Shown: piece by piece, positions 1-8,906 of the stretch
Layout: each line of letters begins with the position of its first letter
How positions within the stretch are numbered: the first letter of the stretch is position 1
NCBI GenBank assembly: GCA_910585825.1
Contig: CAJUEY010000024.1
Coordinates: 1-49,466, forward strand
Source: an uncultured Lachnospiraceae bacterium
GTDB taxonomy: Bacteria > Bacillota > Clostridia > Lachnospirales > Lachnospiraceae
DNA: 49,466 nucleotides
Direction: 5' to 3'
The notes under the pieces: generated by a model
Seen by the model: only the letters and a program-made list of their open reading frames with translations
Told to the model about the DNA's origin: nothing
Databases searched by the model: none
Made by a program: the position numbers and the translations under genes

Positions 1-38
1 TGAAATATCAAGGTTTGAAGGCTTATGAAGGGATATAA
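1..38 (+). CDS. Possible C-terminal tail of an upstream gene (partial)
   Basis: Reading from base 3, an open frame (KYQGLKAYEGI) runs to a TAA at 36-38, six bases before the next ATG. The tight spacing suits the end of an upstream co-transcribed gene, and the bases GAAGGG just before the stop could serve as the ribosome site of the next gene. Only 11 codons are visible, so product and reality are uncertain. Confidence 0.25.
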   Translation, partial: KYQGLKAYEGI

Positions 39-43
39 AAGAT

Positions 44-505
44 ATGATTAAAATACTATTCGTCTGCCACGGCAACATCTGCCGCAGCACCATGTGCGAG
101 AGCGTCATGACACATCTTGTCAACCAGAAAAATATAGCAGACCAAATCACAATCCGATCCGCCGCCACTCACAACGATGAAATCGGCAGCCCGCCTCATT
201 ACGGTACAGCACAAAAACTAAAACAAGAGGGCATCCCTTTAATTCCACATCAGGCAGTCCGGATGACAAAAGCAGACTATGACAAGTACGACTATCTCAT
301 CGGCATGGATACTGCCAACATCCGGAATATGACCAGAATCACAAACGGCGACCCAAAAGGAAAAATTTACAAACTCCTCTCTTTTGCAGGTTTGGGCCGC
401 GACATTGCAGATCCCTGGTATACCGGCAATTTCGATGAAACTTATGCAGATGTAATGAAAGGTTGTACGGCATTTTTAGAGTATCTGGGAAAGAATTGTA
501 TTTGA
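44..505 (+). CDS. Low-molecular-weight protein tyrosine phosphatase
   Basis: 153 residues, the normal length for the LMW-PTP family, cytosolic enzymes that dephosphorylate phosphotyrosine through a phosphocysteine intermediate. The P-loop CX5RS lies at the N-terminus: nucleophile Cys8 in VCHGNICRS, with Arg14 and Ser15. The general acid is Asp123 in the DPW motif (IADPWY). All catalytic parts are present, so it should be active. No tyrosine kinase or capsule gene is visible beside it, so the substrate is open; arsenate reductases of the same fold would need extra Cys residues in a different arrangement. It is followed after 26 bases by the nucleosidase gene and may share a transcript with it. 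Confidence 0.92.
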   Translation: MIKILFVCHGNICRSTMCESVMTHLVNQKNIADQITIRSAATHNDEIGSPPHYGTAQKLKQEGIPLIPHQAVRMTKADYDKYDYLIGMDTANIRNMTRITNGDPKGKIYKLLSFAGLGRDIADPWYTGNFDETYADVMKGCTAFLEYLGKNCI

Positions 506-531
506 TATGAAAAGAAAGCAGGGGTGCAGCC

Positions 532-1401
532 ATGATTTATCTGTTTACCGCAATGTATAGCGAGGCACATCTGCTGATACGGCAGTATGAGTTGAAAAAA
601 GAAACCGATCAGACGCATTTTCAGGTATTCTCCAATGAATCCCGGAACATGCGTCTGACAATTACCGGAACCGGTATGATTGCAGCAGCAGCGGCGGTCA
701 GTGTTGTCTGTACAAAATATCCGCCCCAGGATTACGACTTTCTGATAAATATCGGGATTTGTGCAGGAAGATCGAGCCAAAGGGAACCGTTTCTCTGTAA
801 CAAAATCACAGAACAGACAACCGGGAAAACGTTTTATCCCGATATGCTGTACCGCCATCCATTTTTTGAGGCTCAGATCATAACAGGCGCAAAGCCTTTC
901 CAAAAAGAAGATTTGAAACAGTCTCGGGAAATATGTCTTTACGATATGGAAGCCTCTGCCATTTATCAATCCGGCAGTTATTTTTTTGGGCCGCATCAGA
1001 TGTTTTTTCTGAAATTAATTTCCGATAGTGGAAACTTTGAACATGTTGCGCCAAAACAGATACAGAGCCAGATTGCAGCCAACAGCAATAAGTTAGCAGC
1101 GTTTCTGGAGCAGTTGAATCAAATTCATAATACTGTTGCGAAAATTACGGCAAAATGTCAGCCATGCCAGAGTACAATGCGTTCTTTCTATGTCGATGAC
1201 ATTACTGACACACTGTGTCAGGATCTGCATTGTTCCAATGTCATGGAAGCATCTCTTCGACAGCATATCCGCTACTGTATCTTGTCCGGAATTAATTACC
1301 GGAAAGTGATATATGACATGTATCAGGAGAAAAAACTTCCATGCAGAGATAAAAGGGAGGGGAAGCTTCGTTTTGAAGAACTTAAAAAAAGATTATTATA
1401 A
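532..1401 (+). CDS. Nucleoside phosphorylase superfamily protein (MTA/SAH nucleosidase-like)
   Basis: 289 residues. The first ~195 resemble the purine nucleosidase/phosphorylase fold: MIYLFTAMYSEA start, a Gly-rich TGTGMIAAAAAV segment, NIGICAG, and the late motif YDMEASAIYQ, whose Met-Glu pair binds ribose in MTA/SAH nucleosidases, followed by KLISDSG. The last ~90 residues (from about AKCQPCQST) form an extra region I do not recognise. It overlaps the following radical SAM gene by 29 bases. Inference: a nucleosidase paired with a radical SAM enzyme could remove 5'-deoxyadenosine or related by-products of SAM cleavage. Fold assignment is fairly secure; the exact substrate is not. Confidence 0.75.
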   Translation: MIYLFTAMYSEAHLLIRQYELKKETDQTHFQVFSNESRNMRLTITGTGMIAAAAAVSVVCTKYPPQDYDFLINIGICAGRSSQREPFLCNKITEQTTGKTFYPDMLYRHPFFEAQIITGAKPFQKEDLKQSREICLYDMEASAIYQSGSYFFGPHQMFFLKLISDSGNFEHVAPKQIQSQIAANSNKLAAFLEQLNQIHNTVAKITAKCQPCQSTMRSFYVDDITDTLCQDLHCSNVMEASLRQHIRYCILSGINYRKVIYDMYQEKKLPCRDKREGKLRFEELKKRLL

Positions 1402-2404
1402 TTCCTTCTGTTCCCATATTTATGTTGAAAAAGCAGCAATGGAATATGCAAGGACAAAGCAGATTTTATCTCATTTTAAACATGCGGAAATCATAGAAAT
1501 TGATCATTACAAAGATGTTTTCTGCCGCAGAGGTCAGAAATACGTGCTGCAGCACAAGGCGCAGAATCTGATTCTTGCAGTAAAAACAGGCACATTGATC
1601 TATCCCGGCGCGCCGGTCTGTCAGAGCTTTGGCAGCGACCATTTTTATTATACTTCCTGCATCATGAACTGCATTTACGACTGCGAATACTGTTATCTAA
1701 AAGGTATGTATCCTTCCGGAAATCTGGTGGTATTTGTCAATCTGGAAGATGTGTTTGATGCGGTAAAGGAGCTTTTAAAAAAGCATCCGGTTTATCTGTG
1801 TGTATCTTACGATACGGATTTGGGAGCGCTTGCATCTGTAACCGGATATATGCAGGAATGGGCAGCATTTGCAAAAGAGCAGGAAAATTTAAAAATTGAA
1901 ATCCGTACAAAATGCGCCAATTTGCCTTTTCCGGATTTAAAGCCGTCTCCACAGGTGATCTATGCGTTTACCCTGTCGCCGCAGACAGTGATAGACGCAT
2001 ATGAACACGGCACGCCGTCGCTTACAGAGCGCATTGCCTGTGCCAGGCAGGCGGCGGAAGATGGTTTTACGATTCGGCTGTGTTTTGATCCTGTGCTCTA
2101 TTGTCCGGATTGGAAAATGCATTACGAATCCATGCTGAGCTGTGTCTTTGCAGAAATTGACGCCGGAAAACTTTTGGATGTCAGCGTAGGAACATTCCGG
2201 GTATCTCAGGATTATCTGAAGAAAATGAGAAAAAACGAACCCGATTCCGCAGTTGTACAGTTCCCATATCAAAATATAGACGGAGTTTATCAATATCCCA
2301 AAGTATTGGCGGAAGAAATGGAACAGTTTCTGACGGAGCAGTTAAAAAAGAAAGTACCGGTGGAAAACATATTTTTATGGAAAGAAAAGGGGAAGAATGA
2401 CTAA
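1373..2404 (+). CDS. Spore photoproduct lyase family radical SAM protein
   Basis: 343 residues from a TTG start at 1373, chosen because GGGAGGGG sits about ten bases upstream and homology to SplB begins right there (FCSHIYVEKAAMEY). The radical SAM cluster motif CX3CX2C is Cys100, Cys104, Cys107 (NCIYDCEYCYLKG). Family features around it: RRGQKYVLQ upstream, VNLEDVFD and SYDTD downstream, and a TPSLTERIACARQAAEDG segment. In Bacillus SplB the H-donor Cys141 sits in SCTSD; here my by-eye alignment places Tyr146 (VSYDTD) there, with Cys143 nearby. It may therefore not repair spore photoproduct by the known route. Overlaps the next gene by 8 bases, suggesting translational coupling. Confidence 0.85.
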   Translation: MKNLKKDYYNSFCSHIYVEKAAMEYARTKQILSHFKHAEIIEIDHYKDVFCRRGQKYVLQHKAQNLILAVKTGTLIYPGAPVCQSFGSDHFYYTSCIMNCIYDCEYCYLKGMYPSGNLVVFVNLEDVFDAVKELLKKHPVYLCVSYDTDLGALASVTGYMQEWAAFAKEQENLKIEIRTKCANLPFPDLKPSPQVIYAFTLSPQTVIDAYEHGTPSLTERIACARQAAEDGFTIRLCFDPVLYCPDWKMHYESMLSCVFAEIDAGKLLDVSVGTFRVSQDYLKKMRKNEPDSAVVQFPYQNIDGVYQYPKVLAEEMEQFLTEQLKKKVPVENIFLWKEKGKND

Positions 2405-3098
2405 AGCAGCAATTGTAACCGGAGCATCCTCCGGTATTGGATTGGAAATCAGTAAAACACTCTGCCGGCTTGGCTATGAGGTGTTTGGAATCGGAAGGAA
2501 TTTTAAAACGCAGATAGAAGGGAAGGATTTTCATCCTGTAGTTTGTGATCTTTTAAATACAAAACAGCTTTTATATGAGATAAAAGAGATTGCAGCGCGG
2601 CATGATGTGTATATTCTGGTAAACAACGCCGGAACCGCATATTACGGCCTGCACGAAGAGCAAAGCCCGGAGAAAATACAACAGATGGTTCGGACAAATC
2701 TGGAAGTTCCCATGATTCTAACCCAGCAGCTTTTGCGGAAATTAAAAAAGAATCAGGGCTATATCATCAATATTGCATCTGTTACAGCGCAAAGCTCCAA
2801 TCCCCACGGCTGCGCCTATGGAGCAACCAAAGCGGGGCTTGCCGGTTTTTCCCGGAGTCTGTTTGATGAGGCGAGAAAATACGGCGTAAAGGTTACGGCA
2901 ATTTATCCGGATATGACGAAAACAAATCTCTATCGGAATGCAGATTTTACGGTGGGAGAGGAAGAGGAATCTTATCTTCTGCCTGGAGAAGTCGCAGATG
3001 CGGTGGAATATATTTTAGAGCAGCGGGAGGGAGTTGTAGTTTCGGAGCTTACCGTGAAACCGCAGTTTCACAGAATCCAGAGGAAAAACAGAAAATAA
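2397..3098 (+). CDS. Short-chain dehydrogenase/reductase (SDR)
   Basis: 233 residues, a classical-length SDR of Rossmann fold. The cofactor-binding motif TGASSGIG is at residues 8-15, the NNAG motif near 76-79, and the catalytic triad is Ser128, Tyr141, Lys145 (YGATK). An NADP(H) preference is possible, since GRN follows beta-2, but this is not certain. Its ATG lies inside the end of the radical SAM gene, so the three genes from 532 to 3098 probably form one transcript. SDRs of this type reduce or oxidise carbonyl/alcohol substrates; nothing in the sequence fixes which one. Confidence 0.9.
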   Translation: MTKAAIVTGASSGIGLEISKTLCRLGYEVFGIGRNFKTQIEGKDFHPVVCDLLNTKQLLYEIKEIAARHDVYILVNNAGTAYYGLHEEQSPEKIQQMVRTNLEVPMILTQQLLRKLKKNQGYIINIASVTAQSSNPHGCAYGATKAGLAGFSRSLFDEARKYGVKVTAIYPDMTKTNLYRNADFTVGEEEESYLLPGEVADAVEYILEQREGVVVSELTVKPQFHRIQRKNRK

Positions 3099-3113
3099 AT
3101 ATAATCAAAAATT

Positions 3114-3168
3114 AATGACACCGCTTGAATTCGATGCTTATATAGCATCAAATACAAACGATGTCATT
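3114..3168. terminator. Possible hairpin between convergent genes
   Basis: Between the convergent SDR and flavodiiron genes there is a six-pair stem GATGCT/AGCATC with a five-base loop (3133-3149), enclosed by outer arms AATGACA (3114-3120) and TGTCATT (3162-3168). It may end transcription from both sides, but no long U-run follows, so the call is weak. Confidence 0.3.
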
Positions 3169-3193
3169 TCTATGTTATTCGGGCATTCTGCAT

Positions 3194-4351
3194 TTAATCT
3201 TTACAAAGCTCCTCTGCCAATGCATCAATCATTGCGATACTCTCGTCATTCAATGCAGACATTATTTTTACAGAAGTTTCGGTAAAAGTAATTTCCTTGC
3301 TGCCTTCAAACATTTTCTGCATTACTCTTGCAGCAGTAGGCGCCCAGGAGCCGTTTTCTATCAATCCAATGGTACGTTTCTGGTAATTCCGCTCTGTCAG
3401 GTCGTGGATAAATTCACGCATAAACGGGAATACATCGCCGTTATAAGTGGGAGAAGCCAGTACCAGTTTGCCGTAACGGAAAGCATCTTCCACAGCTTCA
3501 GCCATATCACACCGGGCAAGGTCGTTGAGGGCGACTTTCGGGCAGCCTTTTTCCTGAAGTTTTTCCGCCAGAAGTTCTGCAGCTTTTTTGGTATTTCCAT
3601 AAGCAGATGCATAGGCGATAGCAACCCCTTCTGTTTCGACGGAATAAGAGGTCCATGTCTGGTAAAGGTTCAGATAATAGCCGAGATCTTCTTTTAAAAT
3701 CGGACCGTGGAGCGGGCAGATTATCTGAATGTCAAGAGCAGCGGCTTTTTTCAAAAGATTCTGTGCCTGTACGCCATATTTGCCTACGATGCCAAAGTAA
3801 TAACGGCGTGCCTCGCATGCCCAGTCTTCTTCTGTATCCAGTGCGCCGAATTTGCCGAAAGCATCGGCGGAAAACAGAACTTTATCCTGATTGTCATAAG
3901 TAACGATCACTTCCGGCCAGTGTACCATGGGGGCGGCTGCGAAAGTCAGAGTATGTGTTCCAAGTTCCAGTGTATCGCCGTCTTTGACTACCACTTGTCT
4001 GTCTGCAAAATCTGTACCGAAGAACTGTTTCATCATTACAAATGATTTGGCGCTGGAAACGATTTTGGTTTCCGGATATGTTTTCATAAAATCAGCAATA
4101 TTTGCGGAATGATCTGGTTCCATATGCTGTATAACCAGATAATCCGGCTGGCGGGAATTCAGTGCGGCGTTTATGTTGCCCAGCCATTCTTCTCCAAAAT
4201 GAGCGTCCACGGTGTCAAATACGGCAATTTTTTCATCCATGACAATATAAGAATTGTAAGCCATGCCGTTTTCGACAACATATTGTCCTTCAAAAAGATC
4301 AATGTCGTGATCGTTTACGCCTACATACAAAATATCGTTGGTAACCTTCAT
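3194..4351 (-). CDS. fprA: Flavodiiron protein (FprA-family A-type flavoprotein)
   Basis: 385 residues, the standard two-domain flavodiiron length. The N-terminal metallo-beta-lactamase-like domain (about 1-245) carries the diiron ligands in HMEPDH (His76, Glu78, Asp80, His81). The C-terminal flavodoxin domain begins near AYASAYGNTKKAA and binds FMN. These cytosolic enzymes reduce O2 to water and/or NO to N2O with electrons from rubredoxin or related carriers, protecting strict anaerobes. ATG at 4351 is preceded by AAAGGAGAG. It has its own promoter (4412-4441) and a palindrome in the leader. The convergent gene downstream shows it is monocistronic. Confidence 0.94.
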   Translation of the reverse strand: MKVTNDILYVGVNDHDIDLFEGQYVVENGMAYNSYIVMDEKIAVFDTVDAHFGEEWLGNINAALNSRQPDYLVIQHMEPDHSANIADFMKTYPETKIVSSAKSFVMMKQFFGTDFADRQVVVKDGDTLELGTHTLTFAAAPMVHWPEVIVTYDNQDKVLFSADAFGKFGALDTEEDWACEARRYYFGIVGKYGVQAQNLLKKAAALDIQIICPLHGPILKEDLGYYLNLYQTWTSYSVETEGVAIAYASAYGNTKKAAELLAEKLQEKGCPKVALNDLARCDMAEAVEDAFRYGKLVLASPTYNGDVFPFMREFIHDLTERNYQKRTIGLIENGSWAPTAARVMQKMFEGSKEITFTETSVKIMSALNDESIAMIDALAEELCKD

Positions 4352-4390
4352 TGTAAATCTCTCCTTTGCTTAATGTATTCCATATGTTTC

Positions 4391-4441
4391 CTGTCAGATG
4401 ACAGCGGAACTATTATAGCATACAGCAGGCGGTGCTTGCAA
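4391..4441 (-). promoter_or_regulatory. fprA promoter with leader palindrome
   Basis: On the minus strand TTGCAA (4436-4441), an 18-base spacer and TATAAT (4412-4417) form a credible sigma-A promoter. Just downstream, around the expected start of transcription, lies the inverted repeat CTGTCA-TC-TGACAG (4391-4404). A symmetric site there would suit a repressor; the protein is unknown. Confidence 0.6.
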
Positions 4442-4450
4442 TGGATAATC

Positions 4451-6847
4451 TTATTCTTCGTGGCGGATTCGTTCCACAAGAGATTCTTTCTTGATGTTTT
4501 TGCTCAAGATAAATGCCAGGGTTCCCTGCAGAGCGACAATTCCAATGACAAAAAGAGATAGTTCTAACAGAGGCAGATGATATTCATATAATCCTAAAAT
4601 TCCCTCTTTTTTGCAGAAATCAAAGGCAAGGCAGCCCAGGATATTGCCGAGGATCAGGGAGATTGCGGCAGTGCCCAAAGTAAATATCAATCCCTCCAGC
4701 TGCAGCATTTGGTTCAGCTGCCGATTGTTCATGCCGATTGCCTGTAAGATGCCGAATTCTCGTTTTCTGGTGACAATGCCGGTAATCATCGTATTTGCCA
4801 TATTCATAAAACCAATCAGGCTTAAAATAATTAAAAGGCTGTAGCTGGCGCTTTTCATAAATATGATTTGGAAATCCAGCTGATCCAGTTCATTCTGATA
4901 ACTCTTTATAGAGATATTTTCCATGGAATAAACGATTTCTTCTAATTCTTTTTTTACGGCGTCTTCACTGTCGGGTTCACAGTCCACAAACAGGATGCTT
5001 GTCATATCTTCCTGGATTCCAAGTGTTTCAAAGGTGGCTTCTGTCATGGTAATTTCTGCGTCGTTGGAATGTGAACAGCTTCCCACAATCGGACCCGAAA
5101 AAGAAATTTTTGCGTCGCCGTCTAAAATTTCGCATTGATACAGATCACCCAGTTTATATTCATCATCAAGAAAATAATCCCACATATAGATGACGCCGCC
5201 CGCTTTTGCCGTATTATCATAATCTACGATGCCTCGTTCGGCGTTTTTTTCCAGCCAGGCAAAATCTTCTTCATTTACCACGGTGATGACGGCATAGGAT
5301 TTTTCTTTTGTATTTTGATTTGTCATATAAACAGGCATCATTTTTCTTTCCCTGATTTCGGTTACACCGGGGATTTCCTTCAGCCTGTTTATAAAATCTT
5401 TGCCAAAAGGTGCGTGTTTCTGGATTTCATTCATATTATTTTCCGGATATGTGGTGTCGTTTAAAGGCGCGTCGATTTTGATCCGGAATCTGCCGTGTTC
5501 AATGTTTTCTCTGACCTGAGGCTCCGCGTTCATATTTCCTACAATATTGGCAATGATTACGAAAAGAACGCAGGATAACCCCATGGTAAGAATCGTTGTA
5601 ATCGTTCTCTTTTTGTGAAGAGAAAGATTGGATAAGGTAAGGGAAAAAATCCGGATCTCTGTTTTTCCTTTCCGCAGATTTTCTTTTCCGCCGGCTTCAT
5701 AGCGCATGGCTTCTACCGGAGATGCTTTTGCAGCAAGACGAATCGGCTTGTGCATGGATACGGCTACAGTAAAGGCAGTTAAAAGCGCCACCAGAAACGT
5801 AAGGGGCAGAGAAAAAACAGAAATCGCCATATGCATGGAAATCGTAAGCCATAGTTTTAACAGCAGGCTGCCAAAGAGAATTCCCGTCGGGATTGAGACA
5901 AAAGACAGAATCAGGCCTTCAAAGCGGATGATGGATTTCAGCTGTTTTTTGTTGGCTCCGATTGCTTTTAAGCGTCCATATTCCCGTATTTTCTGAATTG
6001 CCGCCATGTTAAAAATGTTGTAGATTACCAGTGCGGATACAATCATAATAATCAGAATAATGCATACCACCGGAATCACAATATCTGTGCTGGGCTCTAA
6101 ATGCCACATCAGATAGTTCGTGTTGACATTCACCTGTTTTTCCGAAATGTCAAGATCTTTGGCGAGATCATAGATTTCATCTTTCATCTGACTGGAGTTT
6201 AAATTTTCCTCATTGCGGATTTGAAAGCTCAAAAAAACAAGGCGTTCGTTTTTGTCGGGAAGACAAGCGTCAAGAAATGATTCCGAAACATAGGCGCTGT
6301 ATTTTTTGGCAAGGTTGTTTGCCTGGGAAGAAGGAAGAAAGCCGCTGATGACAAAAGTCTTTTTTTGGATTTCTCCGGTTCCGTTTATACGGCAGGGAAT
6401 TGTGACGGCATCTCCGATTTCCGGATTGTCATAGCCGTAGGCCTGAAAAAAACCTCGCTGAGAAATAATTTCATTTTCAGCATTGGGATATGTTCCGGAT
6501 TCTATGTTGAAATGAATCAGCATAAGCGTGATGCGGTCCATGGCATAAAGGGACATATCATAGCCTTTGCAGATGCCTTCTGCAGCATAGGTCTGCGTTC
6601 CGATATTGTAAAATTTGCTGTGAAGCTGAAGTCGTTCCATTTGTTCCGGAGTAGTCCGGCTGAATGTGCCGAAATGTTCTCCGTAAGTGTCTGCGGCAGA
6701 ATCTTTGTTTTGCCGGATCATGGCACTGCTGCCAAATGCAATAATTGTAATCAATGCAGTAGTCAAAAAGATAGCGATTCCCGTTAAAATACTTCGGGTT
6801 TTTCCTGCTTTTAAACTGCTTACGGCAAGCTTTGTGGTTGTTTTCAT
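4451..6847 (-). CDS. ABC transporter permease, FtsX/MacB-type with duplicated core
   Basis: 798 residues. The N-terminus (KAGKTRSILTGIAIFLTTALI) is the first membrane helix. A large extracellular part (~50-255) precedes three helices (~262-385) with the FtsX signature IREYGRLKAIGANKKQ. The arrangement repeats: helix at ~415-440, external part to ~660, then three helices with RKREFGILQAIGMNNRQ. This 8-helix duplicated architecture marks MacB/LolC-like mechanotransmission permeases, which usually expel or release antimicrobial peptides or lipids rather than pump small solutes. It begins directly after the ATPase gene (6848), and the regulator/kinase pair upstream at 7674-9637 probably senses the same stress. 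Confidence 0.92.
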   Translation of the reverse strand: MKTTTKLAVSSLKAGKTRSILTGIAIFLTTALITIIAFGSSAMIRQNKDSAADTYGEHFGTFSRTTPEQMERLQLHSKFYNIGTQTYAAEGICKGYDMSLYAMDRITLMLIHFNIESGTYPNAENEIISQRGFFQAYGYDNPEIGDAVTIPCRINGTGEIQKKTFVISGFLPSSQANNLAKKYSAYVSESFLDACLPDKNERLVFLSFQIRNEENLNSSQMKDEIYDLAKDLDISEKQVNVNTNYLMWHLEPSTDIVIPVVCIILIIMIVSALVIYNIFNMAAIQKIREYGRLKAIGANKKQLKSIIRFEGLILSFVSIPTGILFGSLLLKLWLTISMHMAISVFSLPLTFLVALLTAFTVAVSMHKPIRLAAKASPVEAMRYEAGGKENLRKGKTEIRIFSLTLSNLSLHKKRTITTILTMGLSCVLFVIIANIVGNMNAEPQVRENIEHGRFRIKIDAPLNDTTYPENNMNEIQKHAPFGKDFINRLKEIPGVTEIRERKMMPVYMTNQNTKEKSYAVITVVNEEDFAWLEKNAERGIVDYDNTAKAGGVIYMWDYFLDDEYKLGDLYQCEILDGDAKISFSGPIVGSCSHSNDAEITMTEATFETLGIQEDMTSILFVDCEPDSEDAVKKELEEIVYSMENISIKSYQNELDQLDFQIIFMKSASYSLLIILSLIGFMNMANTMITGIVTRKREFGILQAIGMNNRQLNQMLQLEGLIFTLGTAAISLILGNILGCLAFDFCKKEGILGLYEYHLPLLELSLFVIGIVALQGTLAFILSKNIKKESLVERIRHEE

Positions 6848-7534
6848 TTAGGACACCGCCTTTCCATCTTCTGTAACCATGCCGTCTTCGATGACGAGAA
6901 TACGATCGGCCATTTGGGCAAGTTCTTCATCATGGGTAATCATAGCCAGTGTCTGTCCATATTTTTTGACAGAGGCTTTTAACAGGTTGATGACCTCCAT
7001 GCTCGTTTTGCTATCTAAATTTCCGGTGGGTTCGTCTGCTAAAATAATATCCGGTTTTGCGGCAAGAGCCCGTGCAATGGCGACTCTCTGCTGCTGACCG
7101 CCGGAAAGGGTATTTGGCATGCTGTTGATTTTGCTGCTCAGCCCAAGAATATCAATAATTCCTTTTACAAATGGAACATCTGTTTTTTTGTTGTCTAATC
7201 CAATTGGCAGCACGATGTTTTCCCAGACGTTAATGGATGTAATCAGATTAAAGGACTGAAAGATAAAACCGATTTTTCTTCTTCGGAATGCGGCAAGTTC
7301 TTCTTCCTTTAAGGAAAAAATCGACTGACTTCCAATGAAGACTTCTCCACAAGTGGGATAATCCAGGCCGCCTAAAAGGTGCAGCAGCGTGGATTTTCCT
7401 GAGCCGGATTTTCCCACAATGGCGGCAAATTCTCCTTTTTTAATGGATATGCTGGTGTGGTTGACTGCTTTTACCTGATTTTCACCGGTTCCGTAATATT
7501 TGCATAAATCTTTTGTTTCTAATATGGTGTTCAT
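6848..7534 (-). CDS. ABC transporter ATP-binding protein (MacB/LolD-type)
   Basis: 228 residues from the ATG at 7534, preferred over the upstream ATG at 7549 because GAGGAGGAATATT precedes it at ideal spacing. Walker A GKSGSGKST is at residues 41-49, the signature LSGGQQQRVAIARAL follows in the helical region, and Walker B IILADEPTGNLD precedes the H-loop MITHDEE. The LSGGQQQR and EPTGNLD wording is typical of the MacB/LolD/FtsE subfamily, which partners FtsX-type permeases. Stop and permease start are adjacent, so the two form one transporter: a dimer of this ATPase drives the permease at 4451-6847. Confidence 0.95.
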   Translation of the reverse strand: MNTILETKDLCKYYGTGENQVKAVNHTSISIKKGEFAAIVGKSGSGKSTLLHLLGGLDYPTCGEVFIGSQSIFSLKEEELAAFRRRKIGFIFQSFNLITSINVWENIVLPIGLDNKKTDVPFVKGIIDILGLSSKINSMPNTLSGGQQQRVAIARALAAKPDIILADEPTGNLDSKTSMEVINLLKASVKKYGQTLAMITHDEELAQMADRILVIEDGMVTEDGKAVS

Positions 7535-7637
7535 AATATTCCTCCTCATTTTTGATTCTATTAGTTATGAAACAATAGTTCGTAATTACTGGTATGAGAT
7601 TAATATAAGGGCAGATTCTTTCAACTCACTTACAAAC

Positions 7638-7668
7638 GGAAAAAAAAGCCTTACAAAAATGTAAGACT
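7638..7668 (-). terminator. Terminator after the sensor kinase
   Basis: On the minus strand a six-pair stem CTTACA/TGTAAG (7650-7665) is followed by GCTTTTTTTT. It lies directly after the kinase stop and before the ABC genes, so regulator/kinase and transporter are probably separate transcripts. Confidence 0.7.
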
Positions 7669-7673
7669 TCTTC

Positions 7674-8906
7674 TTAAGCTTTTGGAAGCTGTATGGAAAA
7701 AATACTTCCTTTTCTGCCGTGTCTGGAGCGGACAAAAATAATGCCGTTTTGTTTTTCCATAATCTCTCTGGCAAGATATAAGCCTATGCCGGAGCCTTCG
7801 GTTTCTTTTACTAAATCTCCCCGGTAAAACCGTTGAAAAATTTTATGATATTCTGATTTTGGAATGCCGATTCCTTCATCTTCAATATCAATTTTCAGAT
7901 AAGTGGTCAATGTTTCTGTATGAATGGTAATCTGCGTATGAGGCTCGCTGTATTTGACGGCATTGTCCATAATATTCACCAGAACCTCAATGGTCCATTT
8001 TTTATCGTGCGGGACGAGAACATGTTCCGGAAAAGAGCCCTGGGGCATTTCAATGGAAATATCTTTTTCGGCGGCTTTTTCATAAATGCGGCTGACGGCA
8101 GCCAGAATTGTTTCACCGATATCGGCGGGCTGCAAGTGAAGCTGTATCATGCCTTTTTCCATGCGGGATACATTGACAAGGGTCTTTGTGAGATTTTCCA
8201 GTCCCTCTAACTGGGATATACAGCTATTTAGAAATTCTTTTTGCTGTTTTTTGGTCATTTCTTCCCCGGACAATATTTCCAGATTGGTTTTTAAAGCTGC
8301 AACGGGTGTTTTCAACTGATGAGATATATCCGTAACAAAGGCTTTTGTGGATTCTTTTTCCTCCTGCAGCTGTGTATGGTCCGTTTGGATTTGTTCCTGC
8401 AGGGAGAAGAGCCTGTCTCTTAAAACAGGTTCTAAAGCGGCTGAAACAAAATTCAATGCGTCCGAATCAATGGTTTGAAGCTGCCGCAGCGCTTTTTCCA
8501 CCTCATCCACTCTTTGTTTGTTTTGCCTTTGCAGAAAGTGAAACAGAAGGAATAGCAGCAGCAGCAAAAACGTGTCGAAGGCAGCAGAGACTGCCAGGAT
8601 TTTGTTTCTGGAAACGAGGTATTTTTTATCCCAGACGGTTTTTGTTTTGGAGTCATAGCCATAGAAGGAAAGAAATTCTTCTCCCTGTGAAAGCCAGTCG
8701 TTCTCCGGCAGTTCTTTTAACCATTTTAAGGGATTGGCCTCTTCCTCTGTGCTTCCGGCAAGTTTGGAGATGATGTTTTTGGTGTCCTGATAGCTGCTTT
8801 TTAGATTGGATAGAACAGTTGCATCCAGTAATACCGTAAACAGAATGATCGCAAGGCCTGCAGCGAAAAGGAGTTGTTTTGTATTTATTCTACTTCTAAG
8901 TCCCAT
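7674..8906 (-). CDS. Sensor histidine kinase of the FtsX-type ABC module
   Basis: 410 residues. Two membrane helices (about 11-31 and 103-125) enclose a small ~70-residue extracellular sensor part. A linker helix leads to the HisKA domain with phospho-acceptor His196 (TDISHQLKTPVAALK). The ATPase domain has the N box (NIMDNAVKYS), G1 box (DEGIGIP), F box and G2 box (GSGIGLYLAREIM), all intact. It overlaps the upstream regulator gene by 22 bases, fixing it as the partner. The ABC genes immediately downstream suggest that it detects a membrane-active compound and controls that transporter. Confidence 0.93.
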   Translation of the reverse strand: MGLRSRINTKQLLFAAGLAIILFTVLLDATVLSNLKSSYQDTKNIISKLAGSTEEEANPLKWLKELPENDWLSQGEEFLSFYGYDSKTKTVWDKKYLVSRNKILAVSAAFDTFLLLLLFLLFHFLQRQNKQRVDEVEKALRQLQTIDSDALNFVSAALEPVLRDRLFSLQEQIQTDHTQLQEEKESTKAFVTDISHQLKTPVAALKTNLEILSGEEMTKKQQKEFLNSCISQLEGLENLTKTLVNVSRMEKGMIQLHLQPADIGETILAAVSRIYEKAAEKDISIEMPQGSFPEHVLVPHDKKWTIEVLVNIMDNAVKYSEPHTQITIHTETLTTYLKIDIEDEGIGIPKSEYHKIFQRFYRGDLVKETEGSGIGLYLAREIMEKQNGIIFVRSRHGRKGSIFSIQLPKA

